A DNA stretch of 64,000 nucleotides, from positions 62,001 to 126,000 of the forward strand of contig JACJYH010000005.1 of the NCBI GenBank assembly GCA_020636195.1. Reading direction: 5' to 3'. Both the position numbers and the translations under genes were made by a program. The notes under the pieces were generated by a model, which worked only from the letters and a program-made list of their open reading frames with translations, was not told where the DNA came from and did no database searches. This document shows positions 33,491-43,118 of the stretch, one piece after another (within the stretch, counting starts at the first letter, position 1; each line of letters opens with the position of its first letter). Origin of the DNA: Lewinellaceae bacterium (lineage in GTDB: Bacteria; Bacteroidota; Bacteroidia; Chitinophagales; Saprospiraceae).

Positions 33491-34423
33491 TTGAATTTGG
33501 ATTTGAATTTTTCGTCATTACCAATTGTTTTACCATCACCGTTACAACATTTGTCCTCGCCTTCGTTTTCTAAGAATGGTGTAAACATTTGGGTGAAGAG
33601 AGATGATTTAATTCATCCTGATATATCAGGTAATAAATGGAGAAAACTGAAGTATAATCTATTGAGAGCAATAGATGAAGGTGCTAAAACTATCATCACT
33701 TTTGGTGGTGCATTTTCAAACCACCTAGTCGCCACAGCTAGTATTTGCCATGAATTGAATATGCGCTCCGTTGGTTTGGTACGTGGTGAAATAGATGAAA
33801 AAAATCCAACAATTCAATTTTGTAGATCAAAAGGAATGTCGCTTTTAGCTATTCCTAGAGGGCAGTACAGAGATAAAATGAGTTGCGATAACACACTTCA
33901 GATGATCTCAGCGTTTTCGCACCCATTTGTCATACCGGAAGGAGGCACCAATGATGATGCTCTAAAAGGTGTTGGAGAAATTTGGGAAGAATTGGAGAAG
34001 CAGTTAGATGAGATAGATTATATTTTTGTTGCATCAGGTACCGGAGGAACTGCGGCAGGATTGTTAAAATATTGCACTACAGCAGTGAAGGTTATTTCTA
34101 TTCCTGTATTAAAAGGTAACTTTATGTATGACGCGATTATGCGTTGGAATCATCCTGAGAAAAGGGATCAGCTGATTTGTATGGAAGGATATCATTTTGG
34201 TGGTTATGCCAAATCTGATGCAGTGTTAGAACAATTTATGGATGAGTTCCAAAAAGAATCAAGTGTCCCATTAGATTATGTCTATACAGGAAAGGCAATG
34301 TACGCTTTAATGGATTTAATCGATAAAAACTATTTCCCAAAAGGCGTAAAAATAGTATTCTTGCATACTGGCGGTTTACAAGGGAATAAAGGCAAAGCAT
34401 ATCTTGATGAAAAGAAAAAATAA
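33491..34423 (+). CDS. PLP enzyme: ACC deaminase / D-cysteine desulfhydrase family
   Basis: The 310-residue protein has the N-terminal VKRDDLIHPDISGNKWRKLK block with the PLP lysine in GNKxRKL (47-53), GGAFSNHL (substrate and phosphate contacts) and a glycine-rich ASGTGGTAAG loop. Members either deaminate 1-aminocyclopropane-1-carboxylate or desulfurate D-cysteine; the sequence alone does not separate them, and D-cysteine desulfhydrase is more usual in bacteria of this type. The start is a TTG at 33491; no ATG lies near enough. Confidence 0.82.
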   Translation: MNLDLNFSSLPIVLPSPLQHLSSPSFSKNGVNIWVKRDDLIHPDISGNKWRKLKYNLLRAIDEGAKTIITFGGAFSNHLVATASICHELNMRSVGLVRGEIDEKNPTIQFCRSKGMSLLAIPRGQYRDKMSCDNTLQMISAFSHPFVIPEGGTNDDALKGVGEIWEELEKQLDEIDYIFVASGTGGTAAGLLKYCTTAVKVISIPVLKGNFMYDAIMRWNHPEKRDQLICMEGYHFGGYAKSDAVLEQFMDEFQKESSVPLDYVYTGKAMYALMDLIDKNYFPKGVKIVFLHTGGLQGNKGKAYLDEKKK

Positions 34424-34527
34424 CTTTTGTTTATGACATTTGAATCCCAAAGATTGAATTTATTTGAAAAATAATTGTTTATTGTGGTGTCGAATATTCG
34501 GCACAATATCAATATAAAAGTATTAAA

Positions 34528-35145
34528 ATGAATATCAATGATTTATTACAAGGGCCACTAAGAGACATTATGCTCAGCCAAGTAGAACAACAATTCAACA
34601 TTCAAGACAAAGATCAAGCTAATACCGCTATCAATGGGGTAATGGCTGCTATTATGAACGGCCTTGCACATAATGCATCAACTCCTGAAGGCGCTAGTTC
34701 TCTTACTTCAGCTATTGACAGAGATCATGATGGCAGTGTGATAGATGATTTAATGGGCTTTTTTAATGGATCATCACAATTTCAAAACACAAAAGCCACA
34801 AATGGACAAGGCATATTAAATCATATTTTTGGTGATAAAACGGATACAGCTGCCGAAGCTATCTCAAGAAATAGCGGATTGGATACCGGCAAAATTATTC
34901 AATTGATGTCCACATTTGCGCCAATCGTTTTGAGCTTTTTGGGAAAAAATTCTCAAACTGCAAACCAATCTTCAAGTGGTGGTATTCTGGACATACTCAA
35001 TGGAGCAACCCGCGCTGTAAATCAGCAACCATCAAATCAAGGGTTACTTTCTAAACTACTTGACCGTGATGGTGACGGTAACGTTATGGATGATATTGCA
35101 GATATAGGATTCAGAAGCATCATGGGTAAATTTTTAGGAAAGTAA
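34528..35145 (+). CDS. DUF937 domain-containing protein with two calcium-loop-like motifs
   Basis: The 205 residues resemble DUF937 proteins: N-terminal LLQGPLRDIMLSQVEQQF, Gly/Ala/Asn-rich helices, LMSTFAPIVLSFLGK. Two acidic loops, DRDHDGSVIDD (about 70-80) and DRDGDGNVMDD (about 183-193), look like EF-hand or dockerin-type calcium ligands. No signal peptide is seen. Function is unknown; a strong terminator follows. Confidence 0.7.
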   Translation: MNINDLLQGPLRDIMLSQVEQQFNIQDKDQANTAINGVMAAIMNGLAHNASTPEGASSLTSAIDRDHDGSVIDDLMGFFNGSSQFQNTKATNGQGILNHIFGDKTDTAAEAISRNSGLDTGKIIQLMSTFAPIVLSFLGKNSQTANQSSSGGILDILNGATRAVNQQPSNQGLLSKLLDRDGDGNVMDDIADIGFRSIMGKFLGK

Positions 35146-35158
35146 ATGATAGTTTTCT

Positions 35159-35212
35159 AAAAGATGGTTGTTCCTTTTGTTTTTTCAGATCAAGGAGCAA
35201 TCATCTTTTTTG
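35159..35212 (+). terminator. Terminator after the DUF937 gene
   Basis: AAAAGATGGTTGTTCCTT (35159-35176) pairs with AAGGAGCAATCATCTTTT (35192-35209) with two G-U pairs, and T-runs follow on the plus strand. Confidence 0.7.
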
Positions 35213-35382
35213 TTGTCACAGATAGCTTTTGTTTGTGATGAGAAATAAAACCTACAAGAAATGGATTTTATATTCTGAAAAAAAATCTATAATATTTTAC
35301 AGTTATTCAATTCAAATTTTTGAAAATACTGTATTGTCCATCTAGTTGACATGAAAATGCTCCAATATTAGTTGGTAATTTT

Positions 35383-35390
35383 TATCTTTG
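35383..35390 (+). promoter_or_regulatory. -7 promoter element in the 35213-35515 gap
   Basis: TATCTTTG stands 125 bp upstream of the small conserved gene at 35516. The rest of the gap is AT-rich and shows nothing else. Confidence 0.4.
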
Positions 35391-35515
35391 TGTATATAAT
35401 GGTCAAGCTCAGTGGAAATATCTCTTTATATCGCATGTTATTACTTTGGAGATATACACAAGAGCCAACTTGATATAATAAATATTCATTCATTCCATAA
35501 TTTCATATAGATTTC

Positions 35516-35794
35516 ATGGGTAAATACAATAAGACGAGCCTCCAGAAACTTGAAGCCATCATCAAGGATCATGATTATTCCATTATTTACGAGAAAGGTA
35601 CCTTCAACTCAGGCTATTGTATTGTTGAAGACAGGAAGGTTATCGTGATCAATAAATTTTTTAATACGGATGGAAGAGTGCAGATTTTATTAGAAATTCT
35701 CATTAACAACCTTGACATAGAAGACCATTTAGATGAAAAGTCAAAGCAATTTGTAAAATATCTTCTGAAAGACCACCTCATGACTCATGTCTGA
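35516..35794 (+). CDS. Conserved small Bacteroidota protein of unknown function
   Basis: The 92 residues (LEAIIKDHDYSIIYEKGTFN, SGYCIVEDRKVIVINKFF, LLEILINNLDI) match a small cytoplasmic protein I recall as widely conserved in Bacteroidota next to an MBL-fold hydrolase gene; it has no assigned role. It overlaps that hydrolase gene by 8 bp, so the two are coupled. Confidence 0.65.
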   Translation: MGKYNKTSLQKLEAIIKDHDYSIIYEKGTFNSGYCIVEDRKVIVINKFFNTDGRVQILLEILINNLDIEDHLDEKSKQFVKYLLKDHLMTHV

Positions 35795-36572
35795 GAATGT
35801 TTTAACAGTGACGATGCTTGGTACCGGAACATCACAAGGTATTCCGGTGATTGGATGTTCATGTGCAGTTTGTACATCCCCATTTCCCGAAGATAAAAGA
35901 CTACGCACTTCGATATATGTGACGCGTGAGTCCACAAAAATATTGATAGATATTGGGCCGGATTTCAGGCAACAAGCATTGATAAATGGGTTGTCTGGTG
36001 TTGATGCCATTTTGATGACACATGAGCACAGCGATCATACTGCAGGCATAGATGACATTCGCCCATTTAATTTCTTACAGCGAAAGGAAATACCTATTTT
36101 TTCGCTCAAACGGGTGCAAGAAGATATCCATAAGCGGTTTGCATACATATTTTCTGATTGTCCATATCCGGGCGCACCAAAATTGAGCAGCCAAGTGATT
36201 GAGCCATTTCAGAAATTTCACATTGGAAGCATAGACATCATCCCATTGGACATTCTGCATGGGGAACTGCCGATTTTAGGTTTTAGAATGGGGAACTTTG
36301 CATATATCACCGACGCATCTCTGATACCGAATACTTCATATCATTATTTGGATGGTTTAGAAGTATTGATCATCAATGCTCTACAACACCATAAACATTA
36401 CTCACACTTTAACTTGGATGAAGCCATAGTTCAAGCTCGCAAGATAAAGGCAAAGCAGACTATCTTGACTCACATTTCTCATCACTTGGGCACATTTCAG
36501 GATGTGAAAGCATCACTTCCTTCAGATATCACTCCGGGATATGACGGATTGACATTTCAAGTACACTGTTGA
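35787..36572 (+). CDS. MBL-fold metallohydrolase, PhnP-like
   Basis: The 261-residue protein has LGTGTSQGIPVIGCSCAVC near the N-terminus (the PhnP-type start with a cysteine pair) and the metallo-beta-lactamase motif THEHSDH (78-84), followed by further metal ligands including ITDAS and THISHH. PhnP-like enzymes are phosphodiesterases acting on cyclic phosphates. No other phosphonate genes are nearby, so the substrate is open. Confidence 0.83.
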   Translation: MSENVLTVTMLGTGTSQGIPVIGCSCAVCTSPFPEDKRLRTSIYVTRESTKILIDIGPDFRQQALINGLSGVDAILMTHEHSDHTAGIDDIRPFNFLQRKEIPIFSLKRVQEDIHKRFAYIFSDCPYPGAPKLSSQVIEPFQKFHIGSIDIIPLDILHGELPILGFRMGNFAYITDASLIPNTSYHYLDGLEVLIINALQHHKHYSHFNLDEAIVQARKIKAKQTILTHISHHLGTFQDVKASLPSDITPGYDGLTFQVHC

Positions 36573-36581
36573 AATATGCGG

Positions 36582-38075
36582 CTACAATTTAAAACCCAAG
36601 GTTAAAGAAGCCAATGTCTTAGTGTTTTCAATATTTGCCAACGGGTCTAAAGCTGAATTTAATACAACGTAAGGATTATATCCTTCACTTTGGTGACTTG
36701 TATAAAACCCAAGATCAATGTAAAATCTATCTTTTCTTAATCCAACGCCAAAACCAAAATTTGGTTTGTAATAAGTGTCAGCATTGAATGGAGAATGTTC
36801 AAAGCCAATTCCTGACCTCACTCTCAAGAACTTATAGCCTAGTTCTCCTCCTAGTCTAAAGTTTACGGCATTGCCTAATTTTGTTTTTACATCTCTATTG
36901 ACTTCAGCATTGTAACTTTCCTCATTAGATCCTTTCCCTGTGTATTTGGCATTAGTAAAATCTATGTATTCAACATCAAGATCTAAAAACCCTACAAGGT
37001 CATCCGACCTAAATGTGGCTCCAACACTTCCTAATGCCTTCCACGGTGTCCTTATTTTATAGTCAAATGTACCATCTTCCGATGTATAAGAATTCGTCTC
37101 TAATGCATTGTCATATAAATAGGAGTATGTAAGCTGTGTAGAATAGTCGTCCTTTAAGAAGAGATAAGTAGGGCTGTGCACAGCACCACCAATGCGAATT
37201 AGTCCTATCTTATAAAGAAAACCCAATTTGGCATTGAAACCTATGGCGGAAGTGTTTAGCAATTCACTATATTCCAACCCTTCAAACAATGCGCTGACAT
37301 TGTTTGGATCGGTTTCTTGATACACTTTCAATTCTTCAAAATTGCCTATAGGCATACTTAAACCAAAACCCACGTTAAAATTATGGTTGAACTCTCCTGC
37401 CCATGCGAAAGAAAGATCATACTTGCCGCCTTTTTGGCTTACAAGTTGGTTTTTACGTACTATATCAGAAGGGCTATCAAAATCTGTATTGTAATACAAG
37501 TCTTCATCAAAATCAAAAATGGCACCTGTATTGTAGGCTGGGTAGGCTATAAATTCATCTAAATCATTGACCGAATACCCATTGGCGTGTTCTGCAAAAT
37601 AAGTGGTTATAGAACCCGGCGTTAGGCCATTTATTGAATATTTTTTTCTAAAATTTCCGGTAGAATTCAGTGATATGACAAAATTTGAAGACGTAAGCTT
37701 GGAATCCGGATTGCTAGTGATGACAAAACCAATACTTTGTAGATTTAGGATGCCACTTTTTGTTGTTTCTACATCAGATGGTTGAGATGCAAAATACCCA
37801 TTAGCACTTGTTAATGTAACATTTGGTGTCAACGTAAACTCAGAAATTCTATAATCACCCAATCCGGCAGGATTGATTGTAATTGATGATAAATCTCCAC
37901 CCATAGCACCGAAGGCACCTGCGGTGCTAGCACTTCTTGCTGTATTGAATGAGTTGATTTGAGACCATCTAACCACGTCAGTTATATTCTGTCCATGGAT
38001 CAATGCGGTTGAAATCAATTGAATAGTGAAAATTGAAATAATGATTTTATATAAAAAAGTATGTGTATATGTCAT
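36582..38075 (-). CDS. FadL/OMPP1-like outer-membrane protein
   Basis: The 497-residue protein has a signal peptide (about 8-29) and begins the mature chain with ARSASTAGAFGAMGGDLSSI and TINPAGLG, the plug motif of FadL/TodX transporters in Bacteroidota. The remainder is a beta-barrel (YDLSFAWAGEFNHNFNVGFG, RFYIDLGFY) ending with LASLTLGFKL. Such proteins take up hydrophobic compounds across the outer membrane. Substrate unknown. Confidence 0.78.
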   Translation of the reverse strand: MTYTHTFLYKIIISIFTIQLISTALIHGQNITDVVRWSQINSFNTARSASTAGAFGAMGGDLSSITINPAGLGDYRISEFTLTPNVTLTSANGYFASQPSDVETTKSGILNLQSIGFVITSNPDSKLTSSNFVISLNSTGNFRKKYSINGLTPGSITTYFAEHANGYSVNDLDEFIAYPAYNTGAIFDFDEDLYYNTDFDSPSDIVRKNQLVSQKGGKYDLSFAWAGEFNHNFNVGFGLSMPIGNFEELKVYQETDPNNVSALFEGLEYSELLNTSAIGFNAKLGFLYKIGLIRIGGAVHSPTYLFLKDDYSTQLTYSYLYDNALETNSYTSEDGTFDYKIRTPWKALGSVGATFRSDDLVGFLDLDVEYIDFTNAKYTGKGSNEESYNAEVNRDVKTKLGNAVNFRLGGELGYKFLRVRSGIGFEHSPFNADTYYKPNFGFGVGLRKDRFYIDLGFYTSHQSEGYNPYVVLNSALDPLANIENTKTLASLTLGFKL

Positions 38076-38104
38076 TTCAATATATTTTTTGATCAGGTAA
38101 TAAA

Positions 38105-38133
38105 AAGGCCGGATTTATAACAAAACCAGCCTT
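38105..38133 (-). terminator. Terminator of the Ser/Tyr-rich protein gene
   Basis: On the minus strand AAGGCTGG pairs with CCGGCCTT (one mismatch), followed by TTTATT. Confidence 0.55.
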
Positions 38134-38159
38134 ATAATATGATGTATTGTAAATAAATT

Positions 38160-39515
38160 TTATCCTCCTCTTCTAGAACCTCTACTACTTTGATTGGAAC
38201 TACTTCCACCGGATGAAGAACGTGATGATGAAGAATGTGTAGAAGATGAGCTTCCAGATGATGATGATCTTGAACTTCCAGACGACATGTTGCTGCTTGA
38301 TCGGCTTCCACTATCACTTCTATAAGAAGGGCTCGAAGAAGATCTAGTTGAAGGACTTGATGAAGATCTAGTTGAAGGACTTGATGAAGATCTAGTTGAA
38401 GGGCTAGATGATCTGGAATCGCTACTTCTCATTTGAGATGAGTTGTCATAAGATCTTCTATTTCCACTATCCCTAGAAGATGGAGTCGGATTTTCATTTC
38501 TTGGTGATCTATAAATGGAAGATCTTCTATCTGATTCTCGGCCTGAACGATTTACATCAGGTGTTGGTTGAGGATCTCCGGTTTCAGATGTACGAGGTGT
38601 TCTATTATTACCTCTTGAATCATTCGGATCAGGAGTAATTATCTCATCAGAATTGGATCTATTTTCATTTCTTGGTTTTCTGATATCACCTCTGTATATC
38701 TTCGATGACCTGGTAGAAGTATTTTCTTCAGAATTAGGCTGTTTTATTGCCGGCGAGGTTTTAGTTCCACCATTAGCGCCATCATGGGTTGTAAATCTTC
38801 TAGGTGAAGCATTTCTTCCAGCGGTAGAAGATGAGACAGATCCTCCTCTTCTGCTTGCGTAAACTTTACTTTTATTTGAGTTGGAATTTCCATAATAGTG
38901 GCCATTGTTACCATAGAGTCCACCATGTCCATAATTTGTGTAGCCATAATAAGGACTACCACAATGTGAATTGTGATAATAACCACTCTCCCAGCTATTC
39001 CATCCATAGTAAGGTGAATAATTCCAAGATGAATAAGAATATGGGCTGCCCCAATAACTGTAACTCCATGGGTTATAATTCCATGGATTGTACCATAGTC
39101 TATGGCGATTGTATCTGCTGTATCCATACCACGGGCTTCCAAATGAAAATACTATATTGACACCATTGTTATAATATGGATTGTAGTAATAATCAGGGCC
39201 ACCCCACCAAGAGTCAAAATCAGAGTAATAATAATTATAGGCATATGGTTGTCTAGAACGTCTTATTCGCTCAGTATAAGAGTACTCATCATAATTGTCA
39301 TATTCATCAGAATCATAACCATTATCATACGAGCTATCGTAAGAATTGTAAGCATAATCCTGATTGGTATTATTGACTTGAGTATTTGTAGATGTAGTAT
39401 AAACGTGTTTATCTTTGGTATAATCATAGTACAGGTCATCAAATTGGGCAGACGCAGGAACCATAAATGCACCTAAAAATAATAGGGTGAAGAAATTTTT
39501 AATTATTGATTTCAT
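38160..39515 (-). CDS. Exported low-complexity Tyr/Ser/Arg-rich protein
   Basis: From the ATG at 39515 the protein starts with a signal peptide (MKSIIKNFFTLLFLGAFMVP ... ASA). The first third is very rich in Tyr, Asn, Gly and Trp (YYSDFDSWWGGPDYYYNPYY), the middle is charged, and the last third is Ser/Arg-rich with RSSSSPST repeats and an RRGG end. No folded domain is recognised; it looks like a surface, adhesive or stress-layer protein. An upstream in-frame start (39572) would precede the signal peptide and is unlikely. Confidence 0.65.
   Translation of the reverse strand: MKSIIKNFFTLLFLGAFMVPASAQFDDLYYDYTKDKHVYTTSTNTQVNNTNQDYAYNSYDSSYDNGYDSDEYDNYDEYSYTERIRRSRQPYAYNYYYSDFDSWWGGPDYYYNPYYNNGVNIVFSFGSPWYGYSRYNRHRLWYNPWNYNPWSYSYWGSPYSYSSWNYSPYYGWNSWESGYYHNSHCGSPYYGYTNYGHGGLYGNNGHYYGNSNSNKSKVYASRRGGSVSSSTAGRNASPRRFTTHDGANGGTKTSPAIKQPNSEENTSTRSSKIYRGDIRKPRNENRSNSDEIITPDPNDSRGNNRTPRTSETGDPQPTPDVNRSGRESDRRSSIYRSPRNENPTPSSRDSGNRRSYDNSSQMRSSDSRSSSPSTRSSSSPSTRSSSSPSTRSSSSPSYRSDSGSRSSSNMSSGSSRSSSSGSSSSTHSSSSRSSSGGSSSNQSSRGSRRGG
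38338..38409 (-). repeat. 24-bp tandem repeat inside the Ser-rich gene
   Basis: Three units of GAAGATCTAGTTGAAGGACT-TGAT (plus-strand reading), the last with two changes, encode the RSSSSPST octapeptide repeats. Copy number could vary by slippage without changing frame. Confidence 0.75.
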
Positions 39516-39614
39516 TTGTAAAAATTTAAAATTTTCAAAAATCTGTTGCTCTTGATTATCAATTCGTTGCAAATACTAAATTCAACAACTGTATTAAAAT
39601 CGAGTGCAATTTAT

Positions 39615-39622
39615 TACTTTTG
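39615..39622 (+). promoter_or_regulatory. -7 promoter element upstream of proS
   Basis: TACTTTTG lies 167 bp before the proS ATG, in a 273-bp gap between divergent genes. Confidence 0.4.
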
Positions 39623-39788
39623 CACCACTTAATGCGTTAACATTAACATAAATTTGTACAGCTAAAGAGTTAATTGGCATTTCAATGTTTGACTTTTCAA
39701 CTCATTGTATATTTCATAGACGTCTTTATGATGCAATGTTATTCTTTTTTAATGCATTTAATATAACATTAACTAAAGTCAAGTTTTT

Positions 39789-41258
39789 ATGGCCAAAGAA
39801 ATAACAAGTAGATCAGAAAATTACTCACAATGGTACAATGACATTGTGAAGAAAGCAGATTTGGCGGAAAATTCTGCGGTTAGAGGATGTATGATTATCA
39901 AACCTTATGGTTATGCTATTTGGGAAAGGATGAGAGACCAACTTGACAAAATGTTTAAAGAAACCGGACACGTCAATGCTTATTTTCCACTCTTTGTACC
40001 TAAAAGTTTATTTGAGGCAGAAGAAAAAAATGCAGAAGGATTTGCCAAGGAATGTGCAATCGTCACTCACTACAGATTAAAAAATGACCCATCAGGTCAT
40101 GGCAAATTGATGGTGGACCCTGAGGCTAAACTTGAGGAGGAGTTAGTCGTTAGGCCTACGAGTGAAGCGATCATTTGGCACACATATAAAGATTGGATTC
40201 AGAGTTATCGGGATTTACCTATTTTGATCAATCAATGGGCAAATGTAGTCAGATGGGAGATGCGGACAAGGCCATTTCTGCGTACTGCTGAGTTTTTGTG
40301 GCAAGAAGGCCATACTGCTCACGCTTCAAAGGATGAGGCAATAGAAGAAGCAAAGAAAATGCATGATGTATATGCTACATTTGCCGAAGAATATATGGCG
40401 ATGCCCGTTATCAAGGGATTTAAGTCGGAAAACGAGCGTTTTGCAGGTGCTGATGATACGTTCACCATTGAAGCTTTGATGCAGGATGGGAAGGCATTAC
40501 AAGCGGGAACATCGCACTTCTTAGGTCAAAATTTTGCAAGAGCTTTTGATGTGAAATTTAGTAATGCACAGAATGAATACGAATATGTTTGGGCCACTTC
40601 TTGGGGTGTTTCTACACGATTGGTTGGGGGACTGATCATGACGCATTCTGATGATGACGGATTGGTATTACCACCCAAATTGGCACCTATCCATGTGATC
40701 ATAGTGCCTATACCAAAACCCGATGATGTGATATTGCAAAAAGCACAAGAAATTGCTGACGCTCTTAGGGCATTGGGTATATCCGTTCAGATAGACAAAG
40801 ATGAAAATAAAAGGCCCGGATTCAAGTTTGCCGAATACGAAATGAAGGGCATACCTGTGAGAATAGGCATCGGATTACGAGATTTACAAAATAATGTCGT
40901 GGAAGTCGCTAGAAGGGATACTAAGGAAAAGATGAGTGTACCTCTAGATGGCATCGATGTATTTATTCAGAATTTGCTTGAAGATATTCAACAAAACTTA
41001 TTCAATCGTGCTTTAAAGTATCGTGATGAACACATCACACGAGTAGATACATATGAAGAGTTTAAGATGGTTTTGGAAGAAAAAGGTGGTTTTTTATCTT
41101 GCCATTGGGATGGAACGGCAGAAACTGAAGAATTGATTAAGCAAGAAACTAAGGCAACAATTAGATGCATACCACTCCGCCAAGAGATGGAGGAAGGTCA
41201 GTGTATTTACTCCGGAAAACCATCAAAAGGTAGAGTCATTTTTGCGAAAGCTTATTAA
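39789..41258 (+). CDS. proS: Prolyl-tRNA synthetase, archaeal/eukaryotic type
   Basis: The 489 residues match the short ProRS class without the bacterial editing insertion: motif 1 region, RPTSEAIIWHTYKDWI, motif 2 NVVRWEMRTRPFLRTAEFLW and the C-terminal zinc-type domain ending IFAKAY. It charges tRNA-Pro. This type is common in Bacteroidota. The DUF3127 gene follows 26 bp later. Confidence 0.94.
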   Translation: MAKEITSRSENYSQWYNDIVKKADLAENSAVRGCMIIKPYGYAIWERMRDQLDKMFKETGHVNAYFPLFVPKSLFEAEEKNAEGFAKECAIVTHYRLKNDPSGHGKLMVDPEAKLEEELVVRPTSEAIIWHTYKDWIQSYRDLPILINQWANVVRWEMRTRPFLRTAEFLWQEGHTAHASKDEAIEEAKKMHDVYATFAEEYMAMPVIKGFKSENERFAGADDTFTIEALMQDGKALQAGTSHFLGQNFARAFDVKFSNAQNEYEYVWATSWGVSTRLVGGLIMTHSDDDGLVLPPKLAPIHVIIVPIPKPDDVILQKAQEIADALRALGISVQIDKDENKRPGFKFAEYEMKGIPVRIGIGLRDLQNNVVEVARRDTKEKMSVPLDGIDVFIQNLLEDIQQNLFNRALKYRDEHITRVDTYEEFKMVLEEKGGFLSCHWDGTAETEELIKQETKATIRCIPLRQEMEEGQCIYSGKPSKGRVIFAKAY

Positions 41259-41284
41259 GTAAAACACATTATTATAAGATTGAT

Positions 41285-41656
41285 ATGAATTTTGAGATTT
41301 CAGGTATATTGCATAAAAAATATGATATAGAGAGCAAATCGCCCTCATTTCAAACGAGAGAATTTGTCATCACTACCCAAGATGGAAATTTTCAACAGTT
41401 TATAAAGTTTCAATTGGTTCAGGACAGGTGCAATGTCATAGACAAGGTAGAGGAAGGAGAAACGATAAAAGTAAGTTTTGATCTGAGAGGAAGAGAGTGG
41501 CAGGGAAAATATTTCACCAATCTCAATGCTTGGCGTGTGGACAAGCTTTCCTTGGATCAAGGCAATATTGCAGACCATATTCCACCTCCACCTATTCCAC
41601 CTTTGCCAGAAGATGGAAATGATGATGATTTCGACATGAATAGCTTACCTTTTTAG
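41285..41656 (+). CDS. DUF3127 domain-containing protein
   Basis: The 123-residue protein (MNFEISGILHKKYDIESKSP, REFVITTQDGN, ISFDLRGREW-like segment) fits DUF3127, an OB-fold-like family of Bacteroidota with a conserved core and an acidic proline-rich tail (PPPPIPPLPEDGNDDD). The tail resembles the C-terminal tip of single-stranded DNA-binding proteins (ends DFDMNSLPF), so a nucleic-acid role is possible. It follows proS on the same strand. Confidence 0.8.
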   Translation: MNFEISGILHKKYDIESKSPSFQTREFVITTQDGNFQQFIKFQLVQDRCNVIDKVEEGETIKVSFDLRGREWQGKYFTNLNAWRVDKLSLDQGNIADHIPPPPIPPLPEDGNDDDFDMNSLPF

Positions 41657-41663
41657 GATATCT

Positions 41664-43118
41664 TTATGTTGCGTCTTTTCGATCTGTAGTTTTATCAAAG
41701 AGAATGATCAAGGCGCAGTTTAAAAAGAAAAATGGGCCTACTTTATCTGTCTCCAATAAATCATTGATCAGGCTCATGGCCATGATGATGATGGTACTTA
41801 AAAGTGTGGCCATGATGAAGTATTTTCTTTCGGAATCCGTGTTTTTGAAATACACTTTTTCACCCTGCAATAGTATCACAAAGCAAAGAATTAGGAACAA
41901 TAAAAACCCGATAAATCCTTGATCTGTCCACATCATCAAGAAATAATTGTGAATGCCTGACTGTTCTGGATTGTCACTCACATAGGTTTGAAATCGCGAT
42001 ATGGAATAGTTTTTATAATTTGAAACAAAGGTTCCAGGTCCGAAACCCATCCAGAATTTATCTTTGATCATCTCAGCACCTGCCATCCATCTATATACCC
42101 TTTCCATAGATGATATATCTTGCAACTTATATGTGGCCTCTATGAGATGGTCAAACTCTGTGTGTGTAATGGTTTTTTCATAATTGGGCGCTAGGTCCAT
42201 GTAATTGTTGTTCCATGCTAAGTAAGTGATGCCAATAATCAATGTAATAGATGATAGAATCAAGGCGTGTTTCATCCATCTTTTTTCAATGATATACCAA
42301 GCCCCAATGGCGATGAAAATAGATAATATGGCAGCTCTAGTAAAGCTGAAATAAATGCCTATGACAAAAATAAATATCACAATCCATAAATTTGAAAATC
42401 CATTTTTACGGACTGAAGTTTTATAAAAAGCCCATACAAATGGGAGGCAGATCACAGAAATAGCTGCATAGGTGACATGATTTCTGAAAAATGGTCGTAC
42501 CACATCATAGCTCGCCGCAAAAGTAAACCCGGCAAATGCATGCCTTACCAATACCACTAATATACTTATGAAAACTATAATTGAAACATATTTATAGGCT
42601 TTTATAATGTCCCAAAAATGCTTTGCAAATAGAAGTGGAAAAATAAAAAAGGAAAGTAGATACCATAATTTCGCCAGTAGAAATTTAATCGAAATGACTG
42701 GAACGGTTGAAGAAATCGTCGTTATAAGTATCCAAAACACCTGAAAAATGAGTAACAACCATATCGGATGAGTAATATAAGATTTAGGTAACTCAAACTG
42801 ATTATAAACTAATAACAGTAATGTGCAACCGGCGAGTACTATCATCAAGGGTTCTGAAGGTAGATCAGTTCCTAGCCCAACAGCATCAAAATAATACTCC
42901 ATCGAAAAAGGAAGTACGATGCAAAGCAAGTAAAATAACCTGCTTAGATCATCATAGACATATGCCAATAATAAAAGACCTATCGGTAAAATATAAACGG
43001 TTGGATTTTGAAAATATATAAATGCAACTGTAGTTCCCAATACAACACATATGAATAGTAAGAATAGGAAAGAATGATTTGCTTTATTATTTCTTACTCC
43101 TTGAACGGTTATTCCCAC
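41664..43118 (-). CDS. O-antigen ligase/polymerase family membrane protein
   Basis: The 484-residue protein has about a dozen hydrophobic helices and a large periplasmic loop with the Wzy_C/WaaL hallmark GFGPGTFVSNY near residue 355. Members join or polymerise polysaccharide units at the periplasmic face. It is the last gene of a three-gene minus-strand operon with a Wzz-like protein (10-bp overlap) and a flippase, consistent with O-antigen or capsule assembly. Confidence 0.8.
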   Translation of the reverse strand: MGITVQGVRNNKANHSFLFLLFICVVLGTTVAFIYFQNPTVYILPIGLLLLAYVYDDLSRLFYLLCIVLPFSMEYYFDAVGLGTDLPSEPLMIVLAGCTLLLLVYNQFELPKSYITHPIWLLLIFQVFWILITTISSTVPVISIKFLLAKLWYLLSFFIFPLLFAKHFWDIIKAYKYVSIIVFISILVVLVRHAFAGFTFAASYDVVRPFFRNHVTYAAISVICLPFVWAFYKTSVRKNGFSNLWIVIFIFVIGIYFSFTRAAILSIFIAIGAWYIIEKRWMKHALILSSITLIIGITYLAWNNNYMDLAPNYEKTITHTEFDHLIEATYKLQDISSMERVYRWMAGAEMIKDKFWMGFGPGTFVSNYKNYSISRFQTYVSDNPEQSGIHNYFLMMWTDQGFIGFLLFLILCFVILLQGEKVYFKNTDSERKYFIMATLLSTIIIMAMSLINDLLETDKVGPFFFLNCALIILFDKTTDRKDAT

